Assembly: GCA_020635135.1 (NCBI GenBank)
Contig: JACKAJ010000015.1
Span: forward strand, 1,550,001 to 1,614,000
Length of the DNA: 64,000 nucleotides
Direction of reading: 5' to 3'
Source of the DNA: Halobacteriovoraceae bacterium
GTDB lineage: Bacteria > Bdellovibrionota > Bacteriovoracia > Bacteriovoracales > Bacteriovoracaceae
Shown here: in pieces, positions 36,693 to 44,716 of the stretch
Numbering within the stretch: position 1 is the stretch's first letter
Layout: the number at the start of each line of letters is the position of its first letter
The notes under the pieces: model-generated
What the model was told of the DNA's origin: nothing
Database searches by the model: none
The model's input: only the letters and a program-made list of their open reading frames with translations
Program-made: the position numbers and the translations under genes

Positions 36693-36715
36693 TTAACGGA
36701 AGAGGAAAAAATACT

Positions 36716-37021
36716 ATGGCTAAAACTAGTACAATTATTAAAAACAACAAAAGAAAACAACTGATTGATAAGCAAGCTAAGAAAAGAGCTGAACTTAGAA
36801 AAAAAGTTGTTGATGAAAATCTTTCTGACGACGATAGAGAAGAAGCGATGATTAAGCTTAATAAACTTAATCGCAATGGCTGTCCGACTCGTCACAGAAA
36901 CAGATGTTACCTTACAGGCCGAAGCCGTGGGTATTATAGAAAATTTAATCTCTCACGTATTAAATTGAGAGAATTGGCACTTAGAGGAATTATCCCAGGT
37001 GTGACAAAAGCTAGTTGGTAA
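36716..37021 (+). CDS. rpsN: 30S ribosomal protein S14 (long, zinc-free form)
   Basis: The 101-residue protein is the long form of S14 common in Proteobacteria. The C-terminal half has NRCYLTGRSRGYYRKF and ends KASW. The short form's paired CxxC zinc motifs are absent, with only two isolated cysteines. GGAAGAGG precedes the start. Confidence 0.97.
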   Translation: MAKTSTIIKNNKRKQLIDKQAKKRAELRKKVVDENLSDDDREEAMIKLNKLNRNGCPTRHRNRCYLTGRSRGYYRKFNLSRIKLRELALRGIIPGVTKASW

Positions 37022-37040
37022 AATTAAGGAGTAAAATATT

Positions 37041-37424
37041 ATGATGACTGATCCTATTTCAGACATGCTAACAAGAATTAGAAATGCCATCAGAGCTGGG
37101 CATACAAAAGTCGATATTCCTGGGAGCAAAACGAAAGCAAATATTTGTAAAGTTTTAAAGGATGAAGGTTATATTCGTTCTTTTAAAATCGTAGCAAAAG
37201 AAATTAACGATATTAAAATTCGTGTTTATCTGAAAGAAAATGCGATTGTTCAGTTAGAAAGAGCATCAAGCCCAGGTTTGAGAAGATATGCTGGATATCA
37301 AAAAATTCCACGTGTCTGCAGTGGTTTGGGTGTTTCGATTTTATCGACTTCGAAGGGAATTATTTCTTCGAGAGAAGCAAAGAAATTAAAAGTTGGGGGA
37401 GAGATCCTCTGTAACGTTTGGTAA
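37041..37424 (+). CDS. rpsH: 30S ribosomal protein S8
   Basis: The 127-residue protein starts MTDPISDMLTRIRNA after one extra Met and ends with the STSKGIISSREAKK and GGEILCNVW segments typical of S8. S8 binds 16S rRNA helix 21 and is the spc operon autoregulator in E. coli. AAGGAG gives the ribosome binding site. Confidence 0.98.
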   Translation: MMTDPISDMLTRIRNAIRAGHTKVDIPGSKTKANICKVLKDEGYIRSFKIVAKEINDIKIRVYLKENAIVQLERASSPGLRRYAGYQKIPRVCSGLGVSILSTSKGIISSREAKKLKVGGEILCNVW

Positions 37425-37438
37425 TTAGGAGCGCGGAG

Positions 37439-37981
37439 ATGTCACGTATAGGAAAACAGATTGTAAACATTCCGGAAAAGGTAGAAGTTAAAATTGATGG
37501 AAACCTTATCAGCGTTAAAGGGCCGAAAGGGAATCTCCAGTATGAGAAGAATAACGGCATTAATGTTGTGATCGAAGGCAAAGAACTTAAAGTCACAATT
37601 GATGAGTCAACTAATAAATTGAAGTCTCTATGGGGCTTAAGCCGAACTCTTATTAACAATATGGTTGTTGGAGTTACTGAAGGCTTTACAAGAAATCTTG
37701 AGTTCAACGGAGTTGGATATAAGGCTGCAGTTCAAGGAAAAACTCTTGTTCTTAACCTTGGTTATTCACACCCTATTGAATATGTACTTCCTGAAGGGAT
37801 TGAAGCAAAGGTTGTTAAAAACACAATTAGCCTAAGTGGTTGTGATAAATCATTAGTTGGGTTTGCAGCTGCCAAAGTGAGATCCTTCAGACCACCTGAG
37901 CCTTACAAAGGTAAAGGTATTAAATATGACGATGAAAGAATAATAAGAAAAGCTGGTAAAACTGGTGGGAAAGCTGGCTAA
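37439..37981 (+). CDS. rplF: 50S ribosomal protein L6
   Basis: The start at the MSRIGK codons gives 180 residues and has AGGAG/GGAG upstream. A longer frame from 37418 would overlap rpsH and is unlikely. Conserved features are the duplicated fold and the C-terminal RPPEPYKGKGIKY segment. L6 lies near the sarcin-ricin loop. Confidence 0.98.
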   Translation: MSRIGKQIVNIPEKVEVKIDGNLISVKGPKGNLQYEKNNGINVVIEGKELKVTIDESTNKLKSLWGLSRTLINNMVVGVTEGFTRNLEFNGVGYKAAVQGKTLVLNLGYSHPIEYVLPEGIEAKVVKNTISLSGCDKSLVGFAAAKVRSFRPPEPYKGKGIKYDDERIIRKAGKTGGKAG

Positions 37982-38003
37982 AAATTAGATAGAGGATAGG
38001 ATT

Positions 38004-38381
38004 ATGATCCGTAAAAATTATCGAAAAATTAAAAATGAAAAGAAAAAGAGAGATTACAGAAGAAAACTCTCAATTAGAAAGAAAGTAAGTGGAACAGCTG
38101 AGAGACCACGTGTTTGTGCCGTAAAAACAAATAAGCACATTCAGGTTCAGGTCATCGACGATGCTGCAGGTAAGACTCTTTTTACTGTTCAAACATTTGG
38201 GAAAAACAAAGTGGGAACAAGAGTAAATAAAGAGAATGCTGTCGCTATCGGAAAAGCCGTTGCTGACAAATTGAAAAGCAACAATATCGAAACAGCTGTT
38301 TATGATAGAAATGGAAAACAATATTGCGGTGTTGTTGCAACAATCGCAGATAGCATTAGAGAAGGTGGTGTCCGTATATGA
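38004..38381 (+). CDS. rplR: 50S ribosomal protein L18
   Basis: The 125-residue protein has a basic N-terminal tail and the L18 core (GTAERPRVCAVKTNKHIQVQVIDD, NAVAIGKAVADKL). It binds 5S rRNA. Its stop overlaps the rpsE start by 4 bp (ATGA), so translation is coupled. Confidence 0.98.
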   Translation: MIRKNYRKIKNEKKKRDYRRKLSIRKKVSGTAERPRVCAVKTNKHIQVQVIDDAAGKTLFTVQTFGKNKVGTRVNKENAVAIGKAVADKLKSNNIETAVYDRNGKQYCGVVATIADSIREGGVRI

Positions 38382-38908
38382 GTGCAGGAAAAAAACGTAC
38401 TGAAAAACATGCCGAAGAAAAGCCAGCAGTGGATCTTGAAGAAAGAGTTGTTGCTGTTAACCGAGTCGCCAAAGTTGTTAAAGGTGGACGCCGATTTTCT
38501 TTTTCTGCCTTAATTATTGTTGGGGACAAGAAAGGAAATGTTGGTTTTGGACTTGGAAAGGCAAAAGAAGTTCCTGATGCTATCAGAAAAGGAAGCCAAG
38601 TAGCTGCGAAAAGAATGATTAATGTTTCTATTGATAAAGGAACAATTCCTCATGAAATTCTCGGTGAATACGATGCAGGGAAAATTCTTTTTAAGCCTGC
38701 AGCGGAAGGGACGGGGATTAAAGCGGCTGGAGCTTGCCGGACAATTCTTGAACTTGCAGGAATTAAAAACGTTTTAACTAAATCACTTAGAGGAAATAAC
38801 CCTCACAATATTGTGAAAGCAACTTTTAAAGCTCTTAAAGATTTAAGAAGTGTTGACCAAGTTGCCGCGGCTAGAGGGCTTGAATCAAAGACTTTAAGAG
38901 AAAAGTAA
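38378..38908 (+). CDS. rpsE: 30S ribosomal protein S5
   Basis: The 176-residue protein has the S5 double-stranded RNA-binding fold (RVVAVNRVAKVVKGGRRFSF, GDKKGNVGFGLGKAKEV) and the GIKAAGACRTILELAGI segment. S5 affects decoding fidelity. It starts within the rplR stop and lacks its own strong ribosome binding site. Confidence 0.99.
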   Translation: MSAGKKRTEKHAEEKPAVDLEERVVAVNRVAKVVKGGRRFSFSALIIVGDKKGNVGFGLGKAKEVPDAIRKGSQVAAKRMINVSIDKGTIPHEILGEYDAGKILFKPAAEGTGIKAAGACRTILELAGIKNVLTKSLRGNNPHNIVKATFKALKDLRSVDQVAAARGLESKTLREK

Positions 38909-38924
38909 TTAATAGGAGAAAGAC

Positions 38925-39113
38925 GTGGCAGCAAAAACTATTACAATCAAATTAAAGAGAAGCACAATTGGTTGTACAAAAGATCAGATTTCTACAATTA
39001 AAGGGCTTGGCTTAAAGAAAATTGGTCACGAAAAAACTTTGGAAAATACTCCTTGTGTTCGTGGAATGATTAAAAAAATGATCCAGTGGATTGATATATT
39101 AGCTGAGAATTAA
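38925..39113 (+). CDS. rpmD: 50S ribosomal protein L30, GTG start
   Basis: The 62-residue protein has the L30 pattern IKLKRSTIGCTKDQ and GLGLKKIGHEKTLENTPCVRGMI (quoted around the conserved loop). The start codon is GTG with AGGAGA upstream. L30 is absent in some bacteria but sits here in its normal place between rpsE and rplO. Confidence 0.95.
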   Translation: MAAKTITIKLKRSTIGCTKDQISTIKGLGLKKIGHEKTLENTPCVRGMIKKMIQWIDILAEN

Positions 39114-39130
39114 TTGATAAGAGGTATATT

Positions 39131-39598
39131 ATGTTAACTTTAAATAATCTAAAGAGCCCAGGCGCTAATCGCGATAGAAAAAGAATTGGCCGTGGTCAAG
39201 GATCTGGTTGGGGAAAACAAGCCGGTAAGGGACACAAAGGTCAAAAAGCTCGAACAGGTGGTGGCATTGCTATCGGTTTCGAGGGTGGACAAATGCCAAT
39301 GTATCGACGTCTTCCTAAAAAAGGTTTTTCAAACTACCTCTTTAGAAAGCACTTTGCTGAAATTAACTTGGGAACACTACAAGAATATTTCAAAGGAAAT
39401 ACTGTTTCGAGAGAAACATTGACTGCAGAAGGTTTTTTGAGTGGTAAAAACAAAAATCTTCCAATCAAAATTTTGGCAAAAGGTGATTTTTCTAAAAGTT
39501 TAACTTTTGATGGGATTGAGAAGTTCACAAAATCAGCAGTTACAGCTATTGAAAAAGCTGGTGGGAAAATTAACCACACTGAAGAACAAACTAAGTAA
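39131..39598 (+). CDS. rplO: 50S ribosomal protein L15
   Basis: The 155-residue protein has the glycine/arginine-rich N-terminus (RIGRGQGSGWGKQAGKGHKG) and FEGGQMPMYRRLPKKGF. L15 is a late assembly protein. AAGAGG provides the ribosome binding site. Confidence 0.98.
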   Translation: MLTLNNLKSPGANRDRKRIGRGQGSGWGKQAGKGHKGQKARTGGGIAIGFEGGQMPMYRRLPKKGFSNYLFRKHFAEINLGTLQEYFKGNTVSRETLTAEGFLSGKNKNLPIKILAKGDFSKSLTFDGIEKFTKSAVTAIEKAGGKINHTEEQTK

Positions 39599-39636
39599 TT
39601 GTTAAATATTAAAAAATTAGTAAGAGGAAATTGATT

Positions 39637-40962
39637 ATGCAGAATCCTGCTCAAGGAAAATTTGATGAGCTTATAAAGCGATTGCTGTTTACGATCGCTA
39701 TGTTGTGTGTGTTCCGGATGGCAACTCAAGTGCCTGTTCCGGGAGTTGATGGATCGGCACTGGCTGCATTTTTTGAAAATCAAACAAACTCTGCATTAGG
39801 GATGTTCAACAAGTTTACTGGGGGAGCTCTGAAGAGATTCTCTATTCTTGCCCTTGGAGTTATGCCTTACATTACTTCTTCCATTATATTCAGTCTTTTA
39901 ACAGTTTCATTTCCCTTCTTTGCTGAAATTCAAAAAGAGCCTGATGGACAAAAGAAGCTCACACAGTGGTCGCGTTATGCAACTGTGCTTCTTTGTTTCT
40001 TTCAAGGGTGGGGACTTGCACTGATGATGGAAAATTTTAAAAGCCCACTCAATCTTCCTATCGTTCTTGAGCCGGGACTTCACTTCCGTCTTTTGACTGT
40101 GATTAGCTTAACAGCTGGAACAATCTTTCTTATGTGGTTAGGGGAGCAAATTACAGAGCGAGGAATTGGTAACGGGATTTCTCTTATTATCTTTGCAGGT
40201 ATTGCAGCGGGAATTCCTCGTGGGATTCGCGATACGATCAATTTATATAGAAGTGGTGAACTTACAGGATTTAACCTCATTGTTTTAGCGGCGATCATGC
40301 TGGCAGCTTTTTGGATTATCATTTATATCGAAAGAGCGATGAGAAAAATTCCAGTTCAATATGCAAAGAGAGTGGTGAACAATCGTGTTTATGGTGGTCA
40401 GGCTTCACACCTTCCTATTAAGCTCAATATTTCTGGGGTTATGCCTCCGATTTTTGCTTCAGCACTTTTAGGATTTCCTGCTACGATTTTGAGTTTAGCT
40501 CCTGAAAGATGGGAAACATTGAAAATGGTTCTCGATAGTATTCAGCAGTCACTGTATCCAGGAAGAACACTCTATAACGTTGTGTTTGTTGGGTTTATTA
40601 TATTCTTTGCTTATTTTTATGCTTCGGTTCAGTTTAAAACAAAAGATATCTCTGAAAATTTACAGAAAAATGGTGGATTTGTTCCTGGAATACGCCCGGG
40701 ACCAAAAACTGCAGAATTTTTAGACTACGTTGTCTCTCGCTTAACCTTGTTTGGTGGGATTTACGTCGCTCTTATATGTATTCTTCCAATTATGCTTTTG
40801 AATTTAGCAAGTGTTCCTTTTTATTTTGGGGGAACGTCATTGCTCATCCTTGTTGGGGTGGCCATTGATACATTAGCGCAAATTGAGAGTTTCTTAATCT
40901 CTGATCGCTATAGCAAAATTTACAAAGTTCGTGGGAAATACGCTGGAGCGAAGAGGTTTTAA
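39637..40962 (+). CDS. secY: Protein translocase subunit SecY
   Basis: The 441-residue product is the channel subunit of the SecYEG translocon in the inner membrane, with about ten transmembrane helices. Typical segments are RMATQVPVPGVDG, GVMPYITSSIIFSLL, ERGIGNGISLIIFAGIAAG and GGFVPGIRPG. The ATG at 39637 has AGAGGA 8 bp upstream; a TTG two codons earlier is less likely. The stop shares one base with the adk start (TAATG). Confidence 0.98.
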   Translation: MQNPAQGKFDELIKRLLFTIAMLCVFRMATQVPVPGVDGSALAAFFENQTNSALGMFNKFTGGALKRFSILALGVMPYITSSIIFSLLTVSFPFFAEIQKEPDGQKKLTQWSRYATVLLCFFQGWGLALMMENFKSPLNLPIVLEPGLHFRLLTVISLTAGTIFLMWLGEQITERGIGNGISLIIFAGIAAGIPRGIRDTINLYRSGELTGFNLIVLAAIMLAAFWIIIYIERAMRKIPVQYAKRVVNNRVYGGQASHLPIKLNISGVMPPIFASALLGFPATILSLAPERWETLKMVLDSIQQSLYPGRTLYNVVFVGFIIFFAYFYASVQFKTKDISENLQKNGGFVPGIRPGPKTAEFLDYVVSRLTLFGGIYVALICILPIMLLNLASVPFYFGGTSLLILVGVAIDTLAQIESFLISDRYSKIYKVRGKYAGAKRF

Positions 40963-41594
40963 TGAAGAATTTAGTACTCATAGGACCTCCAGGGTCTGGA
41001 AAAGGGACACAGTCCAATATCTTGGTAGAGAAAAAAGGTTACGCCCATGTCTCTACAGGAGATCTCTTGAGAGCTGAGGTCTCTAAAGGTACTGAATTGG
41101 GACAAAGAATCAAGTCCGTCATGGATTTAGGAGAATTGGTCTCCGATGACTTAGTGGTAGAGCTTTTGAAGGCGAATATTGACTTATCGAGTAAACAGTA
41201 TATATTTGACGGGTTCCCGCGGAATGTTAAGCAGGCTGAGGTTCTCGATCAAGAAATCTTGAATGGCACAGCTTATGTTGCTGTTTTGCTTGATGTGGAC
41301 ATTGAAAAATTGATTAACAGAATTGTTAATCGTCGTGTTTCAAGTGATGGAAAACATATTTATAATTTGGTTTCCAACCCACCGAGAAAAACGGGAACGT
41401 GTGATGTAACTGGGACACATCTCATCCAGCGAGAAGATGATAAAGAAGAAGTTGTTCGCAATAGGATGGATGTTTACTTGAGAGAAGTTGGTCCCATGAT
41501 TGAGTTTTATAAAAATAAAAATTTGCTTGTTACAATAGATGCAGAAAAAGAAATTGATGGAGTAACAGAGCAAATTATGAATTGTATAAATTAA
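40962..41594 (+). CDS. adk: Adenylate kinase
   Basis: The 210-residue enzyme interconverts ATP plus AMP with two ADP. It has the P-loop GPPGSGKGT, the STGDLLRAEV AMP-binding segment, FDGFPRN, and a LID segment with QREDD. The LID contains only one Cys (GTCDVTGTHL), so it lacks the four-cysteine zinc site found in many adenylate kinases. It overlaps secY by one base. The map and infA genes that usually follow are absent. Confidence 0.97.
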   Translation: MKNLVLIGPPGSGKGTQSNILVEKKGYAHVSTGDLLRAEVSKGTELGQRIKSVMDLGELVSDDLVVELLKANIDLSSKQYIFDGFPRNVKQAEVLDQEILNGTAYVAVLLDVDIEKLINRIVNRRVSSDGKHIYNLVSNPPRKTGTCDVTGTHLIQREDDKEEVVRNRMDVYLREVGPMIEFYKNKNLLVTIDAEKEIDGVTEQIMNCIN

Positions 41595-41607
41595 TTAAGG
41601 ATTTGTT

Positions 41608-41724
41608 ATGAAAGTGAGATCTTCAGTAAAAAAAATGTGCGCAAAATGTAAGATTATTAAAAGAAAAGGTGTTCTTAGAGTAATTTGCAAAGAAAACCCT
41701 AAACACAAGCAAAGACAAGGTTAG
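41608..41724 (+). CDS. rpmJ: 50S ribosomal protein L36
   Basis: This 38-codon gene encodes MKVRSSVKKMCAKCK followed by a basic segment, VICKENPKHK and the end RQG. The zinc ligands Cys11, Cys14, Cys27 and His33 are present (the C+ form). AAGGA lies upstream of the ATG and the stop is 10 bp before rpsM. It is one residue longer than the common 37-residue form. Confidence 0.97.
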   Translation: MKVRSSVKKMCAKCKIIKRKGVLRVICKENPKHKQRQG

Positions 41725-41734
41725 GAGATATAAA

Positions 41735-42115
41735 ATGGCAAGAATCTTAGGGGTCGATTTACCAAGAAATAAAGCAATGAGTGTAGCTCTTCGTTCTATC
41801 TACGGAGTGGGACCAACTGTTTCGGTAGAAGTTCTAACCAAAGCAGGAATTGAGCTTACTAAAAATTCAAATGATATTTCAGAAGATGAAATTCGAGCTA
41901 TCCGAACTGCTCTTGAAGATTACACTGTTGAAGGGGATCTTCGAAGAGAAGTTGGACTTAATATTAAAAGATTGAAAGATCTTAACTGTTACCGAGGAAC
42001 TCGACATAAGAAAGGTCTTCCTGTTCGCGGACAAAGAACGCACACCAATGCGAGAACGCGAAAAGGAAAAGCTGTAGCAATTGCAGGTAAGAAATCTATT
42101 AAATCGATGAAGTAA
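41735..42115 (+). CDS. rpsM: 30S ribosomal protein S13
   Basis: The 126-residue protein starts MARILGVDLPRNKAMSVALR-like (here through SIYGVG) and ends with the basic RGQRTHTNARTRKGK segment. It is in the 30S head and contacts the P-site tRNA. AGGAGA gives the ribosome binding site. Confidence 0.99.
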   Translation: MARILGVDLPRNKAMSVALRSIYGVGPTVSVEVLTKAGIELTKNSNDISEDEIRAIRTALEDYTVEGDLRREVGLNIKRLKDLNCYRGTRHKKGLPVRGQRTHTNARTRKGKAVAIAGKKSIKSMK

Positions 42116-42137
42116 TAAAATAGGATAAGAGGAAAAA

Positions 42138-42527
42138 ATGGCTAAACAAAAAGCGACAACAAAAAAGAAAGTAAAAAAGAATATAACTCATGCGTTATGT
42201 CATATTCACGCTTCGTTCAACAATACGATCGTGACATTCACTGACCATCAAGGAAATGCTATTTCTTGGGCCAGTGCTGGTGGATTAGGCTTTAGAGGTT
42301 CTAAGAAGTCGACTCCGTTTGCAGCTCAGGTTGCTTCTCAAGAAGCTGCTAAGAAAGCTAAAGAGCATGGGGTTAGCACTGTTGACGTGAAAGTTAAAGG
42401 CCCAGGAGCAGGAAGAGAGAACGCTATTCGCGCTCTTCTTGGTCTAGGATTTAGAATTGCTTCGGTTGCCGATAAGAGTCCGATCCCTCATAATGGATGT
42501 CGTGCACCAAAAAGAAGAAGAGTATAA
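42138..42527 (+). CDS. rpsK: 30S ribosomal protein S11
   Basis: The 129-residue protein has the S11 signature HIHASFNNTIVTFTDHQGN and GPGAGRENAIRAL, and ends PHNGCRAPKRRRV. It forms part of the 30S platform. The next gene is rpoA after 43 bp; the usual intervening rpsD is missing. Confidence 0.99.
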   Translation: MAKQKATTKKKVKKNITHALCHIHASFNNTIVTFTDHQGNAISWASAGGLGFRGSKKSTPFAAQVASQEAAKKAKEHGVSTVDVKVKGPGAGRENAIRALLGLGFRIASVADKSPIPHNGCRAPKRRRV

Positions 42528-42570
42528 TTTAGTATTTAAATATAATTTTAAAGAGATATAGGAGTGACTA

Positions 42571-43611
42571 ATGGATAGTTTTATGAGCAAACACTGGACA
42601 GATATGATTCGTCCAACGGCTCTTGAAGTAGATAATGATGAGCTTTCAACAAAATACGGTAAGTTCGTTGCCAAGCCTCTCGAGAGAGGTTACGGGCTCA
42701 CTTTAGGTAATAGTTTGAGAAGAGTCCTTCTTTCTTCTCTTCAAGGTGCAGGTATTGCTGCTATTAGAATCGATGGTGCTGACCATGAATTCAGTACACT
42801 CACGAACGTTAAAGAAGAAGTGAGTGAAATCATTCTTAACCTCAAAGAAGTTAAGTTTAAACTTATCGATAAAGAAGAAGTTACTCTTACGATTGAGAAA
42901 AATTCTGAAGGTCCAGTTTTGGCTTCTGATATTTCTGAAAATGTGAATGTGAAAGTTCTTAATCCAGAGCATGTTATCTGTAACCTTTCTGCGGGTGCAA
43001 ATTTGAGAATGGAAATTCTTGTCACTCGAGGGAAAGGATATGTTACGGCTCTTGATAATAAAGAAAAATATGAACTTCCTGTTGGTTGGATCTACCTCGA
43101 TACACTTTTCTCCCCAGTATCACGTGTTAACTACACTGTGACTAACGCTCGGGTTGGAAAGAGAACCGATTTTGATAAATTAACTCTTGAAGTTTGGACT
43201 AATGAGGGGATCGATCCGGTTGATGCGGTTTCATTGTCTTCTAAGATTTTGAGAGACCAATTGGTTCTGTTCTTGAGCTTTGAAGATGAAGATACTCCAG
43301 TGGAAGTGAGTAAACCTGCTCAAATTAAAACAAACCCAACAAACGAAGCACTTCTTAAACCAGTTTCAGAACTTGAACTTTCAGTTCGCTCTGCTAACTG
43401 CTTACAGAATGCCAATATTAAATACATTTACGAACTTGTTTCTAAAACTGAAGGTGAAATGCTCAGAACGAAAAACTTTGGTCGTAAGTCTCTGAACGAA
43501 ATTAAAGAAATTCTTTCAAATATGGGACTTGGGCTTGGTATGAAAGTTGATAGCATTATGAAGCAAGTGCAAGGCGGAGGGAATTCTGGTGATACAACTC
43601 CAGAAAACTAG
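42571..43611 (+). CDS. rpoA: RNA polymerase subunit alpha
   Basis: The 346-residue product has the N-terminal assembly domain (PLERGYGLTLGNSLRRVLLSS, GADHEFSTLTNVKEEV) and a C-terminal domain from about residue 255 (ELELSVRSANCLQNANI, KNFGRKSLNEIKEIL) that contacts UP elements and activators. GGAG lies 6 bp before the ATG. An internal Met at codon 5 is an alternative start. It is normally regulated with S4, which is not here. Confidence 0.99.
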   Translation: MDSFMSKHWTDMIRPTALEVDNDELSTKYGKFVAKPLERGYGLTLGNSLRRVLLSSLQGAGIAAIRIDGADHEFSTLTNVKEEVSEIILNLKEVKFKLIDKEEVTLTIEKNSEGPVLASDISENVNVKVLNPEHVICNLSAGANLRMEILVTRGKGYVTALDNKEKYELPVGWIYLDTLFSPVSRVNYTVTNARVGKRTDFDKLTLEVWTNEGIDPVDAVSLSSKILRDQLVLFLSFEDEDTPVEVSKPAQIKTNPTNEALLKPVSELELSVRSANCLQNANIKYIYELVSKTEGEMLRTKNFGRKSLNEIKEILSNMGLGLGMKVDSIMKQVQGGGNSGDTTPEN

Positions 43612-43620
43612 GAGAGAAGC

Positions 43621-43977
43621 ATGAGACATCAAAAGCACAAAAATAAATTAGCGGTTAATCCATCTCATCGTAAGTCACTTGTGAGAAACCTCTCAATTGA
43701 GTTAATCGATCATGGAAAAATCAAAACAACACATGCAAAGTCTAAAGCAGTTAAACCTTATGTTGAAAAACTTGTAACTCTTGCAAAAGTAGACACTGTT
43801 GCCAATAGAAGATTGGCTTATAAGAAACTCGACAATATGGACGCTGTTCGTAAACTTTTTGCAGATGTAGCTCCAAAATTTAAAACGCGACCAGGGGGAT
43901 ATACTCGTATTACAAAAATCCCTGATGGCCGAGTTGGTGATAATGCACCCATGAGTTACATTTCTTTCGTAGAGTAA
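43621..43977 (+). CDS. rplQ: 50S ribosomal protein L17
   Basis: The 118-residue protein starts MRHQKHKNKLAVNPSHRKSL and ends RVGDNAPMSYISFVE, as in the short bacterial L17 form. It starts 9 bp after rpoA with GGAGAG. It closes the alpha part of the cluster. Confidence 0.99.
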   Translation: MRHQKHKNKLAVNPSHRKSLVRNLSIELIDHGKIKTTHAKSKAVKPYVEKLVTLAKVDTVANRRLAYKKLDNMDAVRKLFADVAPKFKTRPGGYTRITKIPDGRVGDNAPMSYISFVE

Positions 43978-43986
43978 TCTAAGAAA

Positions 43987-44556
43987 ATGGCTAAAAGGCT
44001 ATTAGCAATTGTCGCAACGATGCTTATAGCCTTTGGCTACGCCTTTTATACCCATCAAAAAATTCAAAAAATGATCGTTTCAGAACAAGGTAGTGAGAAA
44101 GAAGCGCTTGTTTTAAAGAGTGTTCCTGATGCCAATTTTGAGCGTCTCAATGGCGAAAAAATTAATCTTCGAACTTTTATTTCTCAAGAATCAAAAAAGT
44201 ATATTTTTGTTCATTTTTGGGGAACCTGGTGTGCTCCTTGCGAAGTGGAGTTTCCTGCGTTGCTGAAGTTTATTCGCAAGGCTAAAGCCCATAATGCCAA
44301 CTTCTATTTAGTTGCCGTTAATGATGAAGTGAAGAAAGTTAAGAAGTTTCTCGATCGTTTTAAATCAGAATTTGAAACACTCGGGAATGTTGAGATTTTT
44401 GTTGAAAATAATGGTGAGTTTTTTGAAAAATTTGGGACGGCGAAAGTTCCAGAGACCTATGTGTTTGAATCCCAAACATTGGAAGCTTTAAAGAAATTCG
44501 TAGGCCCGCAAGAGTGGGAAAATGTCTATTATCTAGACTGGCTACGATCCCTGTAA
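43987..44556 (+). CDS. TlpA/ResA-type membrane-anchored thioredoxin
   Basis: The 189-residue protein has an N-terminal membrane anchor (about 4-20) and a thioredoxin fold with active site WCAPC (Cys82, Cys85) and a cis-proline segment AKVPETYVF. It should be a periplasmic thiol reductant for cytochrome maturation or disulfide quality control. It begins 9 bp after rplQ, so it is probably read through from the ribosomal operon, an unusual companion. Confidence 0.9.
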   Translation: MAKRLLAIVATMLIAFGYAFYTHQKIQKMIVSEQGSEKEALVLKSVPDANFERLNGEKINLRTFISQESKKYIFVHFWGTWCAPCEVEFPALLKFIRKAKAHNANFYLVAVNDEVKKVKKFLDRFKSEFETLGNVEIFVENNGEFFEKFGTAKVPETYVFESQTLEALKKFVGPQEWENVYYLDWLRSL

Positions 44557-44716
44557 TTAGAAAATCATTAATTTTCATTGGTAAGTGGTGGAAAGTTCAA
44601 GGCTATCTTACTGGACTTCTATACTCAGGATCTAAGAGGTTAGATGTAAAGTTTTTAAGCAATATCCCGATTAGTTTAATAGAAATATTGTTGAAAACTT
44701 CTACAAGGATTGGCTT

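Noticed and set aside
42528..42570. Possible remnant of rpsD between rpsK and rpoA.
   Set aside because: The gap is only 43 bp and contains just the rpoA ribosome binding site.
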